A DNA stretch of 33,379 nt from an uncultured Eubacterium sp. (GCA_934316845.1 CAKRDZ010000032.1:1-33379), one strand, 5' to 3'. Positions 13,834 through 24,025 are shown, counted from the first letter of the stretch. The notes: generated from the letters alone by a model not told the origin. Numbers and translations are program-made.

Positions 13834-16800
13834 TTACTTCTTTATCTTAACCTTTTTTACACTACTCCACTTGCCATACACTTTCTTTCCGTCTGCCAGT
13901 TTATACGCCCTCACGCGAACAAAATAGGTCTTTTTCTTTTTCAGCTTCTTTATCGTAACAGAAGTTGATTTGATTGTTTTTCTCTTGGCCTTTTTGAACT
14001 TTTTGTTCGGTGCGTACTGGATCTGGTAACCGGAAACATTTGTAAGTTTTTTCCAGGTGGCTTTGATTTTTGCTTTCTTTAACGCTTTCACTGTTTTCAA
14101 TTTAACCTGTTTATTCCAAGTTAATTTGTCAGTTGTTGTATTGGCATTAGGCCGAATCTGCGTATTGTCTGTTTTTTGTACGGGGCCTGCTATCGGCTGC
14201 GGTTGTATCGCCGGCTCCGGCGTCTTGTCAGACGTTGTATTTTGTAGTGGTGTTGACATTGGTTTTTGCGTTGGTTCCAATGTTTTTATCGGCTTTGGTG
14301 TCGTTGTCGGTTTCGTAGATGCAGTTACAGATGGTGATGATGTTACATTCGGCCCATCCGTTACTACTGGTGTTGGTGCCGCTGGTTCAAAAGTCTTAAT
14401 TGGTTTCGGACTTTTTGTTAGTTCTGGAACTGCCGTAGGTAAAGGTGAATTTGTCGATTCATCATCGACTTTTGGCGTTTGTGTTGGTGCCTCTGTCGGT
14501 TGTTCCTCTTCTCCCAAAACTTTTATTTTACATTGTGCTTTTTCGCCAGTCTCACTTACCGTTGCAACAATTGTTGTTTCACCCTCTCCAATCGCCGTAA
14601 CAACACCTTGATCTGAAACTACTGCCACAGAATTATCTTCCGAATCCCAGTACACCGGCACTTCGGATTGGCTGATTGGTGTGATCTGTGATGATATTTT
14701 AAATGTTTCACCCGCTTTCAACATCTTTTCGTCGCTTTCCATAGCAATCATCGCATAATCCTCTTCCGGAACATATTTTGCAACGACATCTATATCTTGC
14801 GTAACACATTTATATTCATCTGTAGACCATCCAATAAACTTCTTTCCTTCGACTTCTACCGGTTCAGGAGCGGCTGCTTCATCCAGATAATCTATTTTCT
14901 GTGTTTCTATTTTCTTACCGTTGGCCTCTTTAAATGTTACATCATATTTTTTAGGCTGCATCTTCACATATAACGAAAGATTTCCCGTTACCTTATCCGT
15001 TTTTGCATTCCATTTTTGTGTATACTCAGCATTCTTATAAATAGAATCAATATTATAGCCTTCTATCTCCTCCAGATCATCCGTTTCTATTGTCTTTCCC
15101 TCTTCGACAATCTGGGTTTGAAGTTTATTTGTCAGTGCATAAATATTGACAATGTAAGAATTGTGCCGTACATAACTAAACACTTCTGCTTTCGTATAAT
15201 CTTTCAGTTTTTCATCGGATGGAATGTCCGTTGTATACTTTGCTAATTTAACATAATTTACAATCTTATGTTTTTGACGATATTGTATTCCCGTCTGGGT
15301 CTTTCCAATCACTTTTTCCTGTTGGAACCATTCAACACCATCACGGATAAAATACGTCTTGCCACCTTCTTTAAAGCCTGCAATTGCCATACTTTTATCC
15401 AATTCGATTGTTTCATATTTACAGTCTTTTCCATCAATTTCCTTTGGCGAATAGCATGTGGCTGTACCATCTGTATATACATAATGAGAATACTTGTATT
15501 TTGTAGACGAACTATATACTGCCTGTGTTTCAACTTGTGCTTCAATATAGGCTGCTTCATCTATAAATGGAGTATCCTGCCATTCTGTATATTCTGACCA
15601 AGAATCATCGCCCTTGGTCCATCCAAGATTTTCCAGTTCTTTTGCTTCGTCTTTGTATTCTGCCTGCTTCTTTTCTTTAAGAGCATAACCTGTATCAGAA
15701 TAAATGTCATATTCCTTTTGATTTTCTTTTACCTTTTCAGGCAGCTCGGCATAAGGCATCCATGCACTTCTTGCACCAGCATAATTTATAACGTAATAAT
15801 TTTCAATCACTTCGCTATCGTTCTGTTGAGTTGCTTTGGCATAATACTTCAAAATCGTTGCATCATCAATCTCAATAGGCTTTGTATATTTTATTGCTGT
15901 TACTCCGTGAGGATCACTTCCATCCAAAGTATAATAAATTTCAGCTTCTTTTGTGTCTGTACTCAAAGTAACTGTCTGTTCTTTATCATACTCACCGCTA
16001 TCTAAATTTGCAGTCGGATTACTAACTGTCTCTTTATAAACAAAATCCGGAACTAACGTTGTATCTTCCTTAATAATAACATCTGTAAACTCTTTTTCCT
16101 GTCCGTGTGCGACATTTTTCCATCCACAGAAAATACAATTATTTGCTTCTGCATCTAACTCTGGAAGCTGCACTGCTTTACCATACTCAATCGTCTGTTC
16201 AGATATTATTTTTCCGTCAAATCCTTGAATTTTAACATCAAATGTTTTGGTTTTATAGCGTGTACAAACAACAAGATTTTCTGTCACCGTTTCTACACCA
16301 TCTGCCACTTTATCCCATTCAACAATTTGATTTTCCTCCGGCTCTTCTGCAACCGGAGTCAATAATCTTGCTCCATATTCAAATTGTTCCACCTTAACAG
16401 AATTCGCTTTCCAATCCACAAAGACTACATCATATTTGTTGAGTTCATACTCTGCATAAATATCTTTATCTTCTGTGATATTTATATTTGTGTCAGACCA
16501 CTTAACAAATGTATAACCTGTCCTCTTTGTCTCTTCTTGTGATGGAAGTTCGGCAGCATAACCATCCTCAACATCCTGCTCCGAGATCACCTTTCCATTA
16601 TAGTCATAGAATCTGACCTTATGCGTCTTTTTAGGTGCCTTAATTGTATCAAGATAAATCGCCGTTGACGTTCCTTCCACACCTAAAACAACTGTCATAT
16701 CGCCGGTTTTAATAGAAGGTTCTTCCCTAAGTTTAAAAGTAAACTTATACTTTCCATCTTCATCCAGTTTTGTCTGCGCTACATATTCATTTGTATAATC

Positions 16801-19539
16801 CGATGCTTCATCTACTTTATATACAAACAAAGTTGCTTCTTTTCCTGCAAATTCTTTTCCTAACGCACCTGATACAGTACGTTCTTTTCCTGTGCTGTCT
16901 TCCTGCATCATCTCATCCGTCAGATAGCGATAAACGGTTCTCTCCTGTACATTTCTGGTAGAACTTTCTGTCTGCTTTGTAGTTGACCAGTCAGAATAAT
17001 CCGTCCATTTATAATAATCAAACCGTTTCCGATAGGTATTATAATTGCATCTTAAAATTGGAGTATTCGCAGCATTTCCCTCACCATATCCAATCCACCA
17101 ATAACTATCACCACATATACTTGCATTCTTAGCATAAAAAGCTCCCACTGAATTCCATCCTAGACCAGCGTCTGTAATTATATGAAATTTCCAAAACTTA
17201 TCTGTATATGTTCCATTTACCGTTCTATTAATAGCACCATAATTTCCATTACGACACCAGTGATAATACACATTTCCCACAAAACTTGTAGAAACGGTTG
17301 TTTTATTTGTATATGTTTCAGATGGCGTAACCGGTGCCCGATTAAATGATGCAAAAAATGAACTACCTGTATCAAAACCATATGGAAAGGAGGCGACATA
17401 CTCAAAACTATTACTTCCTGTATGAACCCATGAACTTCCGCTGCATGTGTAGCCGCTTAATGATGTTTCATACGATGAAGTTGTTTGCTTATCCTGATAA
17501 CGATACTCTTTCCGTTCTTCTTTCTTTACAGCATCTTCCGGTGGTTCTTCTGTACTCCAGTTTGTATATACAGAACTTTGATCTATTTCAAGTACAGCGT
17601 TATTCGATGTTGTCGTTGTGATCGGAACAGCATCCGTATATTGTCCTACTACATAAATTTCAGCTAAGGAAGCCGCTTTATCATAAGGAACAAAAACCTC
17701 AATCGTTTTATCGGTATTTTTCTTTACACTAAAAGCTGAAGATTCTGTCGAGGTAAGCAGTTTACCTTCTTTCGTTTTTAATGCTACTACCACTCTTCCT
17801 TTTGTTGTTGATTTATCCCAATTTGTCACTTTCGCCTTTATCGTATATCCTTCATTATCACTTTCCTCGGCATCGTAATCTCGTACTGCCGAAAGCAATT
17901 CCGCATAAATAGGAAAGTTTTCATTATACCATCCGATACAGGTATTTAATGTAGTATTGGCCGTAATACACTTGTAATCCTTATCCCAGCCATCGTATCC
18001 TGTCTTTACGTATCCGGTTGGCACCTTAAAATCTACAGGATTAGCAGAACTATAGTAATCTACTTCTTCTGTTCCAAGTACTTCCTGTGTAGTTGAATCT
18101 ACATAACGGACGGTATACCGATTAATCTGATACTCCGCCTTCACTACAAGGTCTTCTTTTACATTTGAAAAAGACTTTGACCATTTTTTAAATGTATAAC
18201 CTTTGTGTTCCGGATCCGCAGGTGCATTTGCGGTTCCCCCATAATGAATTGTCTGTTTTCCCAGTTCCACAGGTTCCGTTTCCGCCGGAACATCTACAAA
18301 ACTGTCTGCATCCACAAAGGTTACTGTTACATCCGGATGTACCGTAAACGAAGCCTCGTTTGACTGGCCTTTTGTTCCCACTTCATTATATGCTTCCACC
18401 TTTGCATAATAAGTTCCCACTTTTTGCGCCGCTTTAAATGCATATTTTGTTCCTGTTATCTGTTCTGAAGTTTCAACCAATTCATTGTCACTGTTATACA
18501 AATATGCTTTATAATATCTGGCATTTCCTGTGGCATTCCAATTGACTGTTGCAGAACTTTCAAGTCCTATATTCTGATAATTACTGGCAATCTTCAAAGT
18601 AGGAATATCCGGTTTGGTAGCTGTTGTCCGAAAACTGCTTACTGCCCCCTGTTTTTCCTGACCATTGACAACTGCCCATATTTTATAATAGTATGTTGTG
18701 CCATAATTTAATTTGTAATAATTTCCAATATTACATCCCATATTTCCTGAATAAGTCTGCCCACTCACTGTAATCTTAGCCATTGCTCCCGTATTGGGTC
18801 CGACATAAAACCCCCATGAGTTTACATTTCCTGCCGGAGACATAGAGCCTAAAATACGGGCGTCATTGTTCGATATGTTCGAGGCACCGCAAGTAGAGAT
18901 TTGGTAGTTTGGAGTTACTACTGTATCGTTTCGATACACATAGCCATTATACCATTTTTTATAACGGCTCATTGGCTGCGGATTAGTATTTCTCCTCACA
19001 TTCCATGAATCATAGCAATATAGTATTCCCTTTTCTTTGGATAATTGGTTTGCAATCATCACATAATGGGTATATCCTTCTGGTGCCAACACTTTTACTA
19101 TTGTATAATATCCCCCATTAATATTAAACCATAATTGCGATGAAGCTGCCCCCCAATCTCCTATATATGTTAAACTTTTTCCCTTTTGACGCGCATATAT
19201 ACTAGGAGCATTTCTTCCGTTAAGCTGATTCATGCCCTTATCTATAAGTCCATTATTTCTCTGCCACAAATAGTACGAATCTGGATTTAGCGCCCGATCA
19301 ATACCTGTTTCATAAAGCAATTTTGTTTGTGCCACAACCCAACAACCATAATTTCGCATTCCTTGATAATCGGATTGTCCCTGTCCCCAATAGCGATAAT
19401 CACCTCCATATGCTGCTGCCTCTGCCTGTATTGATGTCCCCATATATTCCTTAACAAACGGGATTCCATCAAACAGTCCCAATGCCATGCATACACATAA
19501 AACCATGGCAATTACTTGTCTTACAATTCTTTTCCTCAT
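13834..19539 (-). CDS. Large secreted surface protein with N-terminal papain/C39-like cysteine protease domain
   Basis: About 1901 residues. A signal peptide (cleavage near QAEAAA, about 43) leads to a papain-fold domain with candidate catalytic Cys66 (NYGCWVVAQ), His158 (YTHYVMI) and Asp177 (YCYDSWN). Then come Fn3-like domains (about 210-400), InlB/Flg_new-type repeats (about 400-520 and 940-1150), a Trp/Tyr-rich segment (about 670-880), a chitobiase-C-terminal-like repeat (YYTLDGSDP), a Big2 domain (about 1630-1710), a Pro/Thr stalk and a lysine-rich Fn3-like C-terminus (SGYQIQYAPNKKFK..RVRAYK). There is no LPXTG motif; the polycationic tail probably holds it to the wall. The ATG at 19539 is chosen over 19545 because GGAAG lies 6 nt before it and directly abuts the other. 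It follows a second surface gene by about 76 nt. Confidence 0.82.
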   Translation of the reverse strand: MRKRIVRQVIAMVLCVCMALGLFDGIPFVKEYMGTSIQAEAAAYGGDYRYWGQGQSDYQGMRNYGCWVVAQTKLLYETGIDRALNPDSYYLWQRNNGLIDKGMNQLNGRNAPSIYARQKGKSLTYIGDWGAASSQLWFNINGGYYTIVKVLAPEGYTHYVMIANQLSKEKGILYCYDSWNVRRNTNPQPMSRYKKWYNGYVYRNDTVVTPNYQISTCGASNISNNDARILGSMSPAGNVNSWGFYVGPNTGAMAKITVSGQTYSGNMGCNIGNYYKLNYGTTYYYKIWAVVNGQEKQGAVSSFRTTATKPDIPTLKIASNYQNIGLESSATVNWNATGNARYYKAYLYNSDNELVETSEQITGTKYAFKAAQKVGTYYAKVEAYNEVGTKGQSNEASFTVHPDVTVTFVDADSFVDVPAETEPVELGKQTIHYGGTANAPADPEHKGYTFKKWSKSFSNVKEDLVVKAEYQINRYTVRYVDSTTQEVLGTEEVDYYSSANPVDFKVPTGYVKTGYDGWDKDYKCITANTTLNTCIGWYNENFPIYAELLSAVRDYDAEESDNEGYTIKAKVTNWDKSTTKGRVVVALKTKEGKLLTSTESSAFSVKKNTDKTIEVFVPYDKAASLAEIYVVGQYTDAVPITTTTSNNAVLEIDQSSVYTNWSTEEPPEDAVKKEERKEYRYQDKQTTSSYETSLSGYTCSGSSWVHTGSNSFEYVASFPYGFDTGSSFFASFNRAPVTPSETYTNKTTVSTSFVGNVYYHWCRNGNYGAINRTVNGTYTDKFWKFHIITDAGLGWNSVGAFYAKNASICGDSYWWIGYGEGNAANTPILRCNYNTYRKRFDYYKWTDYSDWSTTKQTESSTRNVQERTVYRYLTDEMMQEDSTGKERTVSGALGKEFAGKEATLFVYKVDEASDYTNEYVAQTKLDEDGKYKFTFKLREEPSIKTGDMTVVLGVEGTSTAIYLDTIKAPKKTHKVRFYDYNGKVISEQDVEDGYAAELPSQEETKRTGYTFVKWSDTNINITEDKDIYAEYELNKYDVVFVDWKANSVKVEQFEYGARLLTPVAEEPEENQIVEWDKVADGVETVTENLVVCTRYKTKTFDVKIQGFDGKIISEQTIEYGKAVQLPELDAEANNCIFCGWKNVAHGQEKEFTDVIIKEDTTLVPDFVYKETVSNPTANLDSGEYDKEQTVTLSTDTKEAEIYYTLDGSDPHGVTAIKYTKPIEIDDATILKYYAKATQQNDSEVIENYYVINYAGARSAWMPYAELPEKVKENQKEYDIYSDTGYALKEKKQAEYKDEAKELENLGWTKGDDSWSEYTEWQDTPFIDEAAYIEAQVETQAVYSSSTKYKYSHYVYTDGTATCYSPKEIDGKDCKYETIELDKSMAIAGFKEGGKTYFIRDGVEWFQQEKVIGKTQTGIQYRQKHKIVNYVKLAKYTTDIPSDEKLKDYTKAEVFSYVRHNSYIVNIYALTNKLQTQIVEEGKTIETDDLEEIEGYNIDSIYKNAEYTQKWNAKTDKVTGNLSLYVKMQPKKYDVTFKEANGKKIETQKIDYLDEAAAPEPVEVEGKKFIGWSTDEYKCVTQDIDVVAKYVPEEDYAMIAMESDEKMLKAGETFKISSQITPISQSEVPVYWDSEDNSVAVVSDQGVVTAIGEGETTIVATVSETGEKAQCKIKVLGEEEQPTEAPTQTPKVDDESTNSPLPTAVPELTKSPKPIKTFEPAAPTPVVTDGPNVTSSPSVTASTKPTTTPKPIKTLEPTQKPMSTPLQNTTSDKTPEPAIQPQPIAGPVQKTDNTQIRPNANTTTDKLTWNKQVKLKTVKALKKAKIKATWKKLTNVSGYQIQYAPNKKFKKAKRKTIKSTSVTIKKLKKKKTYFVRVRAYKLADGKKVYGKWSSVKKVKIKK

Positions 19540-19564
19540 ACTCATCTTCCTTTCTTTTTCCAGA

Positions 19565-19594
19565 ATGGAAAACTACCTTTCCGCAGTTTTCCAT
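19565..19594 (-). promoter_or_regulatory. Perfect 10-bp inverted repeat between the two surface genes
   Basis: ATGGAAAACT and AGTTTTCCAT flank a 10-nt loop in the short intergenic region, just before the ribosome site of the downstream gene. No T-run follows on the minus strand, so simple termination is unlikely; it could be an mRNA processing or stabilising hairpin that sets unequal expression of the two genes. Confidence 0.5.
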
Positions 19595-19615
19595 CCTTGA
19601 TTTCTTACCCTTTCA

Positions 19616-22600
19616 CTACTCCTGAATTGTTATATCATAAGTACTTGCATCTCCACCGGTTATCTCGCCGGCGTTTTGATATCCACTTTGACTATAATCT
19701 TCAACTCTCACATAGTATGTTTTTCCTGATTCTAATCGTAAATTACTATATTCACCATTAGAAATGTAGGCATAGCCATTATAATCATATTTATCATCCT
19801 CGCTGGACTCGTACAAATAGATATATCCGGAACTTACCATACTATTATCTGCTTTCTTTACAGGGCCTTTGGCTTTTACAAAACTGGCACCAGTCTTAAC
19901 TTCATATTGATCGTCTTTGCCAACTGTAAAAGTATCTGTTTTATACTCTTTACCACACACCTTAGCAGACGCCACATAGGTTTTTCCCACTTCCAGATAC
20001 TCTGTCTTAAACACGCCCTCTTCCGATGTCACTCCAGTGCATATCACTTCGGATTCCACAGCATCAGTATCTTCTTTAATTTTTATAGTAACGTCATCCA
20101 GTACCGTTCCCCCGGCATCCTTAACCGTAATAGAAACCCTTTTTAATGTCTTGTCTATACTCTGGTCATAACTGTCTGTTGTACCAACTGTTATGCTCCC
20201 TGACTTATATCTGACACCATCGAGTCCAAACTCACAATAGTATGTCGTCCCTGTTTGTAAATAACCGGTTTCAAATTGTCCTTCATCATCATAAATAGAA
20301 TAACCTGCAACACATTTTCGATCGTTACCGCTTTCTTTGTCATACAGATACAAGGATCCGTCTTTAATCGGGCTTCCATCTGCAAATGTTGCTTTTCCAC
20401 CGACTTTTTCAAAAGACTTATCTATAGTGATATCATATGTTGAGGCTTCGCCACTTAAAATGCTTCCTACATTTTCATACACATCATCTCCAAAACGGAG
20501 GAAATATCTTGTATTGTCTTTAACATATATCTTAGTCTGATATGTGCCCTCCGCTTCCGGTGTGATTCGATCAATATAGTTGGAATCATCTGCATTTTCT
20601 TCCTCATACAAACGCAAGTCGCATTCCTTTAAAGCCTCTTTGGATACGCCCGTAATTTTTCCTTTTATTCTACGCATTTGCAGCATCTTGTCGTAAGCAG
20701 CTGCATCACTTGTATCCAGCACACCAACGGAATACCATTTTGACGAATCCGGGGAATCCGGCACACTTGCGCGAACATCATAGGTTCCCGGTTCAATCCA
20801 GATAGTATACTGACCATTTGAACCAGTTCGCTTTGATGCAATTTTGTCATAATCGGAATCCGATTCGCTTGCATAATACTGTAAACTACAATATGAAAGT
20901 GCATTTCCATCTGCATCTGTTACCTTGCCACTTACACACATCTTGCTCGACTTTAAATCATATGTGTCATTGTCTTCTGTCACTGTAATACTTCCAAGCG
21001 GTACATACTCATAACTGGACGCATACTCATAATCTCCTTCTGGTACAGCTGCCCGCACATAATATGTTTTTCCGGGTTCTACATATAATCCGTAAGTTCC
21101 GTCTTCATTCACGCCCCCTTCATACGCAAGATTATTATACGCTTCATCTTCATAAAAACATACTTTCTTTGCTTTTATTATCTCATCGTTCGCATCTGTA
21201 ATCTTTCCATGTATTGCTGCCAATTTTGCATCTATTGTAATATTCTGCTTCATATCTTTATCAGCAACAATTGTTCCCGCTTCATATGTTTTCCCGGCAG
21301 CGGATACGGTAACAGAATACTCCTGTCCTTTTATCAGCTTAATTGTATACTTACCGCCTTCTCCTCCAACGATAGTGTATTTTTTTGTTGTTTCATTTTT
21401 AAAGTTCACACTTACTCTATCATTTGTTCCAACGATATTTGCACTTGTGAGAATAGTACCATCTGAAGTTTTTACAACTCCACTTACCGTGATCTCGTCA
21501 ACCGTAATCTTATACGTTTTTGCATCACCGACTGTAAAACTTCCTGCTATAAAAGTATTGCTGGCACTGACAACCAGATCCCAACCTATCACAACAAAAT
21601 ATTTCTTTCCTGTCTCTAACATAAGAGTCTCCGTTTTGTTAAAAATACCCAAATAGCCGCCCTTTTTTCCATTATTATTTTGATAAAGAGACCAAGTAGA
21701 ATATTCTGTCCCATCCGAATTTTTGACTTTCAGTTCCACATTTTCCAAATTTACATCAAGTGTGAAATTATAATTGTCCTCTGCCTTTCCAATCTTATAA
21801 GTTTCTCCGCAAATTGTTATACTTACATAATATGTCACATCTTCTTCCAGCCATACCTCATACACTCCGTTTTCATCTGTTGATGCAGACTTTGAAGGAT
21901 AGTTGTTCATCTCAACACTTTTGTAGAAAGATACCTTTGCCTCTGGAACTGTCATACCATTTTTTTGTGTTACCGTACCGGAAACCTTCTTAAACGATAT
22001 ATCCAGCTGTTTATTATAAGTACTTTCATCTCCGACACGGACATCCTCCAGTGAACATGTCTCGCCATGAACTGATGCTTTCAGGTGCCACAAGTCACCT
22101 TTTTTCAGACGCAGCTTGCATGTTCCATCTTTCCCTGTTACCGACCTATACTCACTGCCGGTAAGATAACTAATTTTACCATCTTTATACATATATCCGG
22201 AAATATAAAATTCATCCGCTTCCTTTTGGTTTGCATATACAAGATTTAAGTTTACCGTCTCTATCTCTCCATCCAAAAGAAGATCATAGGTAGACTTATT
22301 TCCAGCCGTTATTGTTCCTACCTCATAACCCACACCCTCAATGATCAATTCTGCATTGCATACGGCGCCTTCACAAATCGATATGCAAAACTGCCCATTC
22401 TCATTTGTTTTCAAACTTATACGATACCCTAGTGTATCACTTTCCTTAATGCTCAACGCAACCGTTTCATTTTTATAAACTGTTCCGGCTTTATCTTTAA
22501 CCGTTCCCTCTACCAACACCAGACTTTCACTAATCTGTATATCCTGTTTTGTACTGTTTGCTTGAATCTTCTCCGGAAAATATTCATTTCCATTTCCAGA

Positions 22601-23857
22601 TACTTTCAAATAATAATCTTTATTTTTTTCCAGCCAGACACTATATGTTCCGTCTTCTCCACTGACAAACTGGTTCTTTGGATATGCACCATTTTTTCTT
22701 TCCTCTGAAGATTCATAAACACCCACTGTCAGATTTGCAACGGCTTTTCCTTCTGCATCCACTAACTTGCCGCTTACTTTTATCATAGACTTCTGTACTT
22801 TGATATCGTAAGTACTTTTTTCGCCTGCTGTAATCTTGATTTCCGGTTTATCCTCATATAAATTTATTCCATATATACGTGCCCGGTAATTTTCACCTTT
22901 CTTCACTCCCGACACAGTATAAACTCCATTTTCATCTGTTATTGCTGTAAAGCGGGTATTATAACCCTCTCCTTCTTCATCCGGTTGACCTAAACATACC
23001 TTAACACCGGACAACAGAGTCCCCTCTGCATCCGTAACGGTTCCACGAATCGTTACCGTTTTTCCGGTCGGATCTTCTATCACTTCCGGCACAGATGTTG
23101 GCGTTGCCGTTGACGGCACTTCTGGTGTTACTGCCGGTGATTCCATCGGTTTTTCTGTCTCTTTGACATCCGGTGTCGCTGTATTGTTGACATCCGGTGT
23201 CTGTGTCTCTTTCACATCCGGCGTTGCCGTATTGTTGACATCCGGGGTCTGTGTCTCTTTTACATCCGGCGTTGCCGTATTATCAGCATCCGGGGTCTGC
23301 GTCTCTTTTACATCCGGCGTTGCCGTATTGCTACTATCCGGTGTCTGTGTCGCCTTTACATCCGGCGTTGCCGTATTGTTGACATCCGGGGTCTGTGTCA
23401 TCTGTACACCCGGCACCGTTGTTTCCTTTGCACCTGCCGTTTCCGTTGGCAGTTTTGTTGTCGTCGGGATCTGGCTTATCTGTGGTACGCTCTGACTATT
23501 ATCCGGGATTGGAGTTGCGCTCTGCTGGTTTTTGCCCTTTGCAGACACCGTAACTTTACAGGTATACTTCTTCTTTCCAACCTTTGCCGTTACTTTTGCT
23601 TTTCCCGGTTTTAACGCTTTCAGCGTTACACTTTTCTTCGTCTTTTTACTGAGTTTAATTATTTTTTTCTTATTTACACTCCACTTTACTTTTTTCGTAT
23701 TATTTTTCAGCTTTAATAAAAATGTTTTTCCCTTTCTCAACGTTATCGCTTTCTTTGCCAATGCTGTTTTTCCCTTTGCTTCCGTATAACTTACATTTGT
23801 ACCGGAAGAGATCAACATTGCCAGCGTTAATCCAATTGCTATAACTCGTTTTTTCAT
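19616..23857 (-). CDS. Giant secreted surface protein with about 13 carboxypeptidase-regulatory-like repeats
   Basis: 1413 residues from the chosen start. Order: signal peptide (1-27), a lysine-rich Big2-like domain (about 30-105, rich in KKK; GKAKVTAKVGKKKYTCKVTV), a Pro/Thr stalk (about 110-268) that includes five 16-residue repeats of the type TATPDVKETQTPDVNN, then about thirteen 80-90 residue beta-sandwich repeats resembling CarboxypepD_reg/Cna-B folds (pattern VSGKVTDADG..GxYxxWLExGxTYYVR..STYDI) to the C-terminus. There is no LPXTG or catalytic domain, so the charged N-terminal domain probably binds the wall and the repeats form a rod. The ATG at 23857 is preferred to 23866: GGAGG lies 9 nt before it but abuts the other. 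It is divergent from an XRE regulator and carries a promoter flanked by operator-like repeats. Confidence 0.82.
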   Translation of the reverse strand: MKKRVIAIGLTLAMLISSGTNVSYTEAKGKTALAKKAITLRKGKTFLLKLKNNTKKVKWSVNKKKIIKLSKKTKKSVTLKALKPGKAKVTAKVGKKKYTCKVTVSAKGKNQQSATPIPDNSQSVPQISQIPTTTKLPTETAGAKETTVPGVQMTQTPDVNNTATPDVKATQTPDSSNTATPDVKETQTPDADNTATPDVKETQTPDVNNTATPDVKETQTPDVNNTATPDVKETEKPMESPAVTPEVPSTATPTSVPEVIEDPTGKTVTIRGTVTDAEGTLLSGVKVCLGQPDEEGEGYNTRFTAITDENGVYTVSGVKKGENYRARIYGINLYEDKPEIKITAGEKSTYDIKVQKSMIKVSGKLVDAEGKAVANLTVGVYESSEERKNGAYPKNQFVSGEDGTYSVWLEKNKDYYLKVSGNGNEYFPEKIQANSTKQDIQISESLVLVEGTVKDKAGTVYKNETVALSIKESDTLGYRISLKTNENGQFCISICEGAVCNAELIIEGVGYEVGTITAGNKSTYDLLLDGEIETVNLNLVYANQKEADEFYISGYMYKDGKISYLTGSEYRSVTGKDGTCKLRLKKGDLWHLKASVHGETCSLEDVRVGDESTYNKQLDISFKKVSGTVTQKNGMTVPEAKVSFYKSVEMNNYPSKSASTDENGVYEVWLEEDVTYYVSITICGETYKIGKAEDNYNFTLDVNLENVELKVKNSDGTEYSTWSLYQNNNGKKGGYLGIFNKTETLMLETGKKYFVVIGWDLVVSASNTFIAGSFTVGDAKTYKITVDEITVSGVVKTSDGTILTSANIVGTNDRVSVNFKNETTKKYTIVGGEGGKYTIKLIKGQEYSVTVSAAGKTYEAGTIVADKDMKQNITIDAKLAAIHGKITDANDEIIKAKKVCFYEDEAYNNLAYEGGVNEDGTYGLYVEPGKTYYVRAAVPEGDYEYASSYEYVPLGSITVTEDNDTYDLKSSKMCVSGKVTDADGNALSYCSLQYYASESDSDYDKIASKRTGSNGQYTIWIEPGTYDVRASVPDSPDSSKWYSVGVLDTSDAAAYDKMLQMRRIKGKITGVSKEALKECDLRLYEEENADDSNYIDRITPEAEGTYQTKIYVKDNTRYFLRFGDDVYENVGSILSGEASTYDITIDKSFEKVGGKATFADGSPIKDGSLYLYDKESGNDRKCVAGYSIYDDEGQFETGYLQTGTTYYCEFGLDGVRYKSGSITVGTTDSYDQSIDKTLKRVSITVKDAGGTVLDDVTIKIKEDTDAVESEVICTGVTSEEGVFKTEYLEVGKTYVASAKVCGKEYKTDTFTVGKDDQYEVKTGASFVKAKGPVKKADNSMVSSGYIYLYESSEDDKYDYNGYAYISNGEYSNLRLESGKTYYVRVEDYSQSGYQNAGEITGGDASTYDITIQE
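23166..23405 (-). repeat. 48-bp coding tandem repeat (5 units)
   Basis: Units start at 23166, 23214, 23262, 23310 and 23358, each 48 bp, encoding a 16-residue TPD-rich stalk repeat. A degenerate sixth start is at 23406. Some neighbouring units are near-identical, which favours slippage, so copy number could differ among strains and change stalk length without frameshift. Confidence 0.9.
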
Positions 23858-23908
23858 AGATTCCATCCTCCATTATCTCTTTTTACATCATAATCTTTCA
23901 TCGCATTT

Positions 23909-23929
23909 TTGACATTCACTAAATGTCAA
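23909..23929. promoter_or_regulatory. Operator-like element 1
   Basis: A 21-bp inverted-repeat element TTGACATTCACTAAATGTCAA, with arms TTGACATT and AATGTCAA. It lies just downstream of the -10 of the surface-gene promoter, where a bound repressor would block transcription. Only 3 of 21 bases differ from element 2. Confidence 0.75.
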
Positions 23930-23937
23930 TTTATTAC

Positions 23938-23966
23938 ATTATATCACTTGGGTATACTATTGACAA
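23938..23966 (-). promoter_or_regulatory. Promoter of the surface-protein operon
   Basis: Minus strand: -35 TTGTCA (23961-23966), 17-bp spacer, -10 TATAAT (23938-23943), about 80 nt before the surface-gene start. The -35 is contained in operator-like element 2. Confidence 0.78.
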
Positions 23967-23980
23967 GTACTAAATGTCAA
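23960..23980. promoter_or_regulatory. Operator-like element 2
   Basis: TTGACAAGTACTAAATGTCAA, 21 bp, arms TTGACA and TGTCAA. It starts 51 bp after element 1 and covers the -35 of the minus-strand surface promoter. Confidence 0.75.
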
Positions 23981-24004
23981 ATCATTTTTGATTTACTATA
24001 TAAT

Positions 24005-24025
24005 TTAACCATTAGTAAATGTCAC
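24005..24025. promoter_or_regulatory. Operator-like element 3 (one half degenerate)
   Basis: The right half, TAAATGTCA, is identical to that of the other two elements, while the left half is degenerate. It begins directly after a plus-strand TATAAT (23999-24004), a candidate -10 for the XRE gene with no good -35, so binding here could autoregulate the regulator. Confidence 0.55.
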
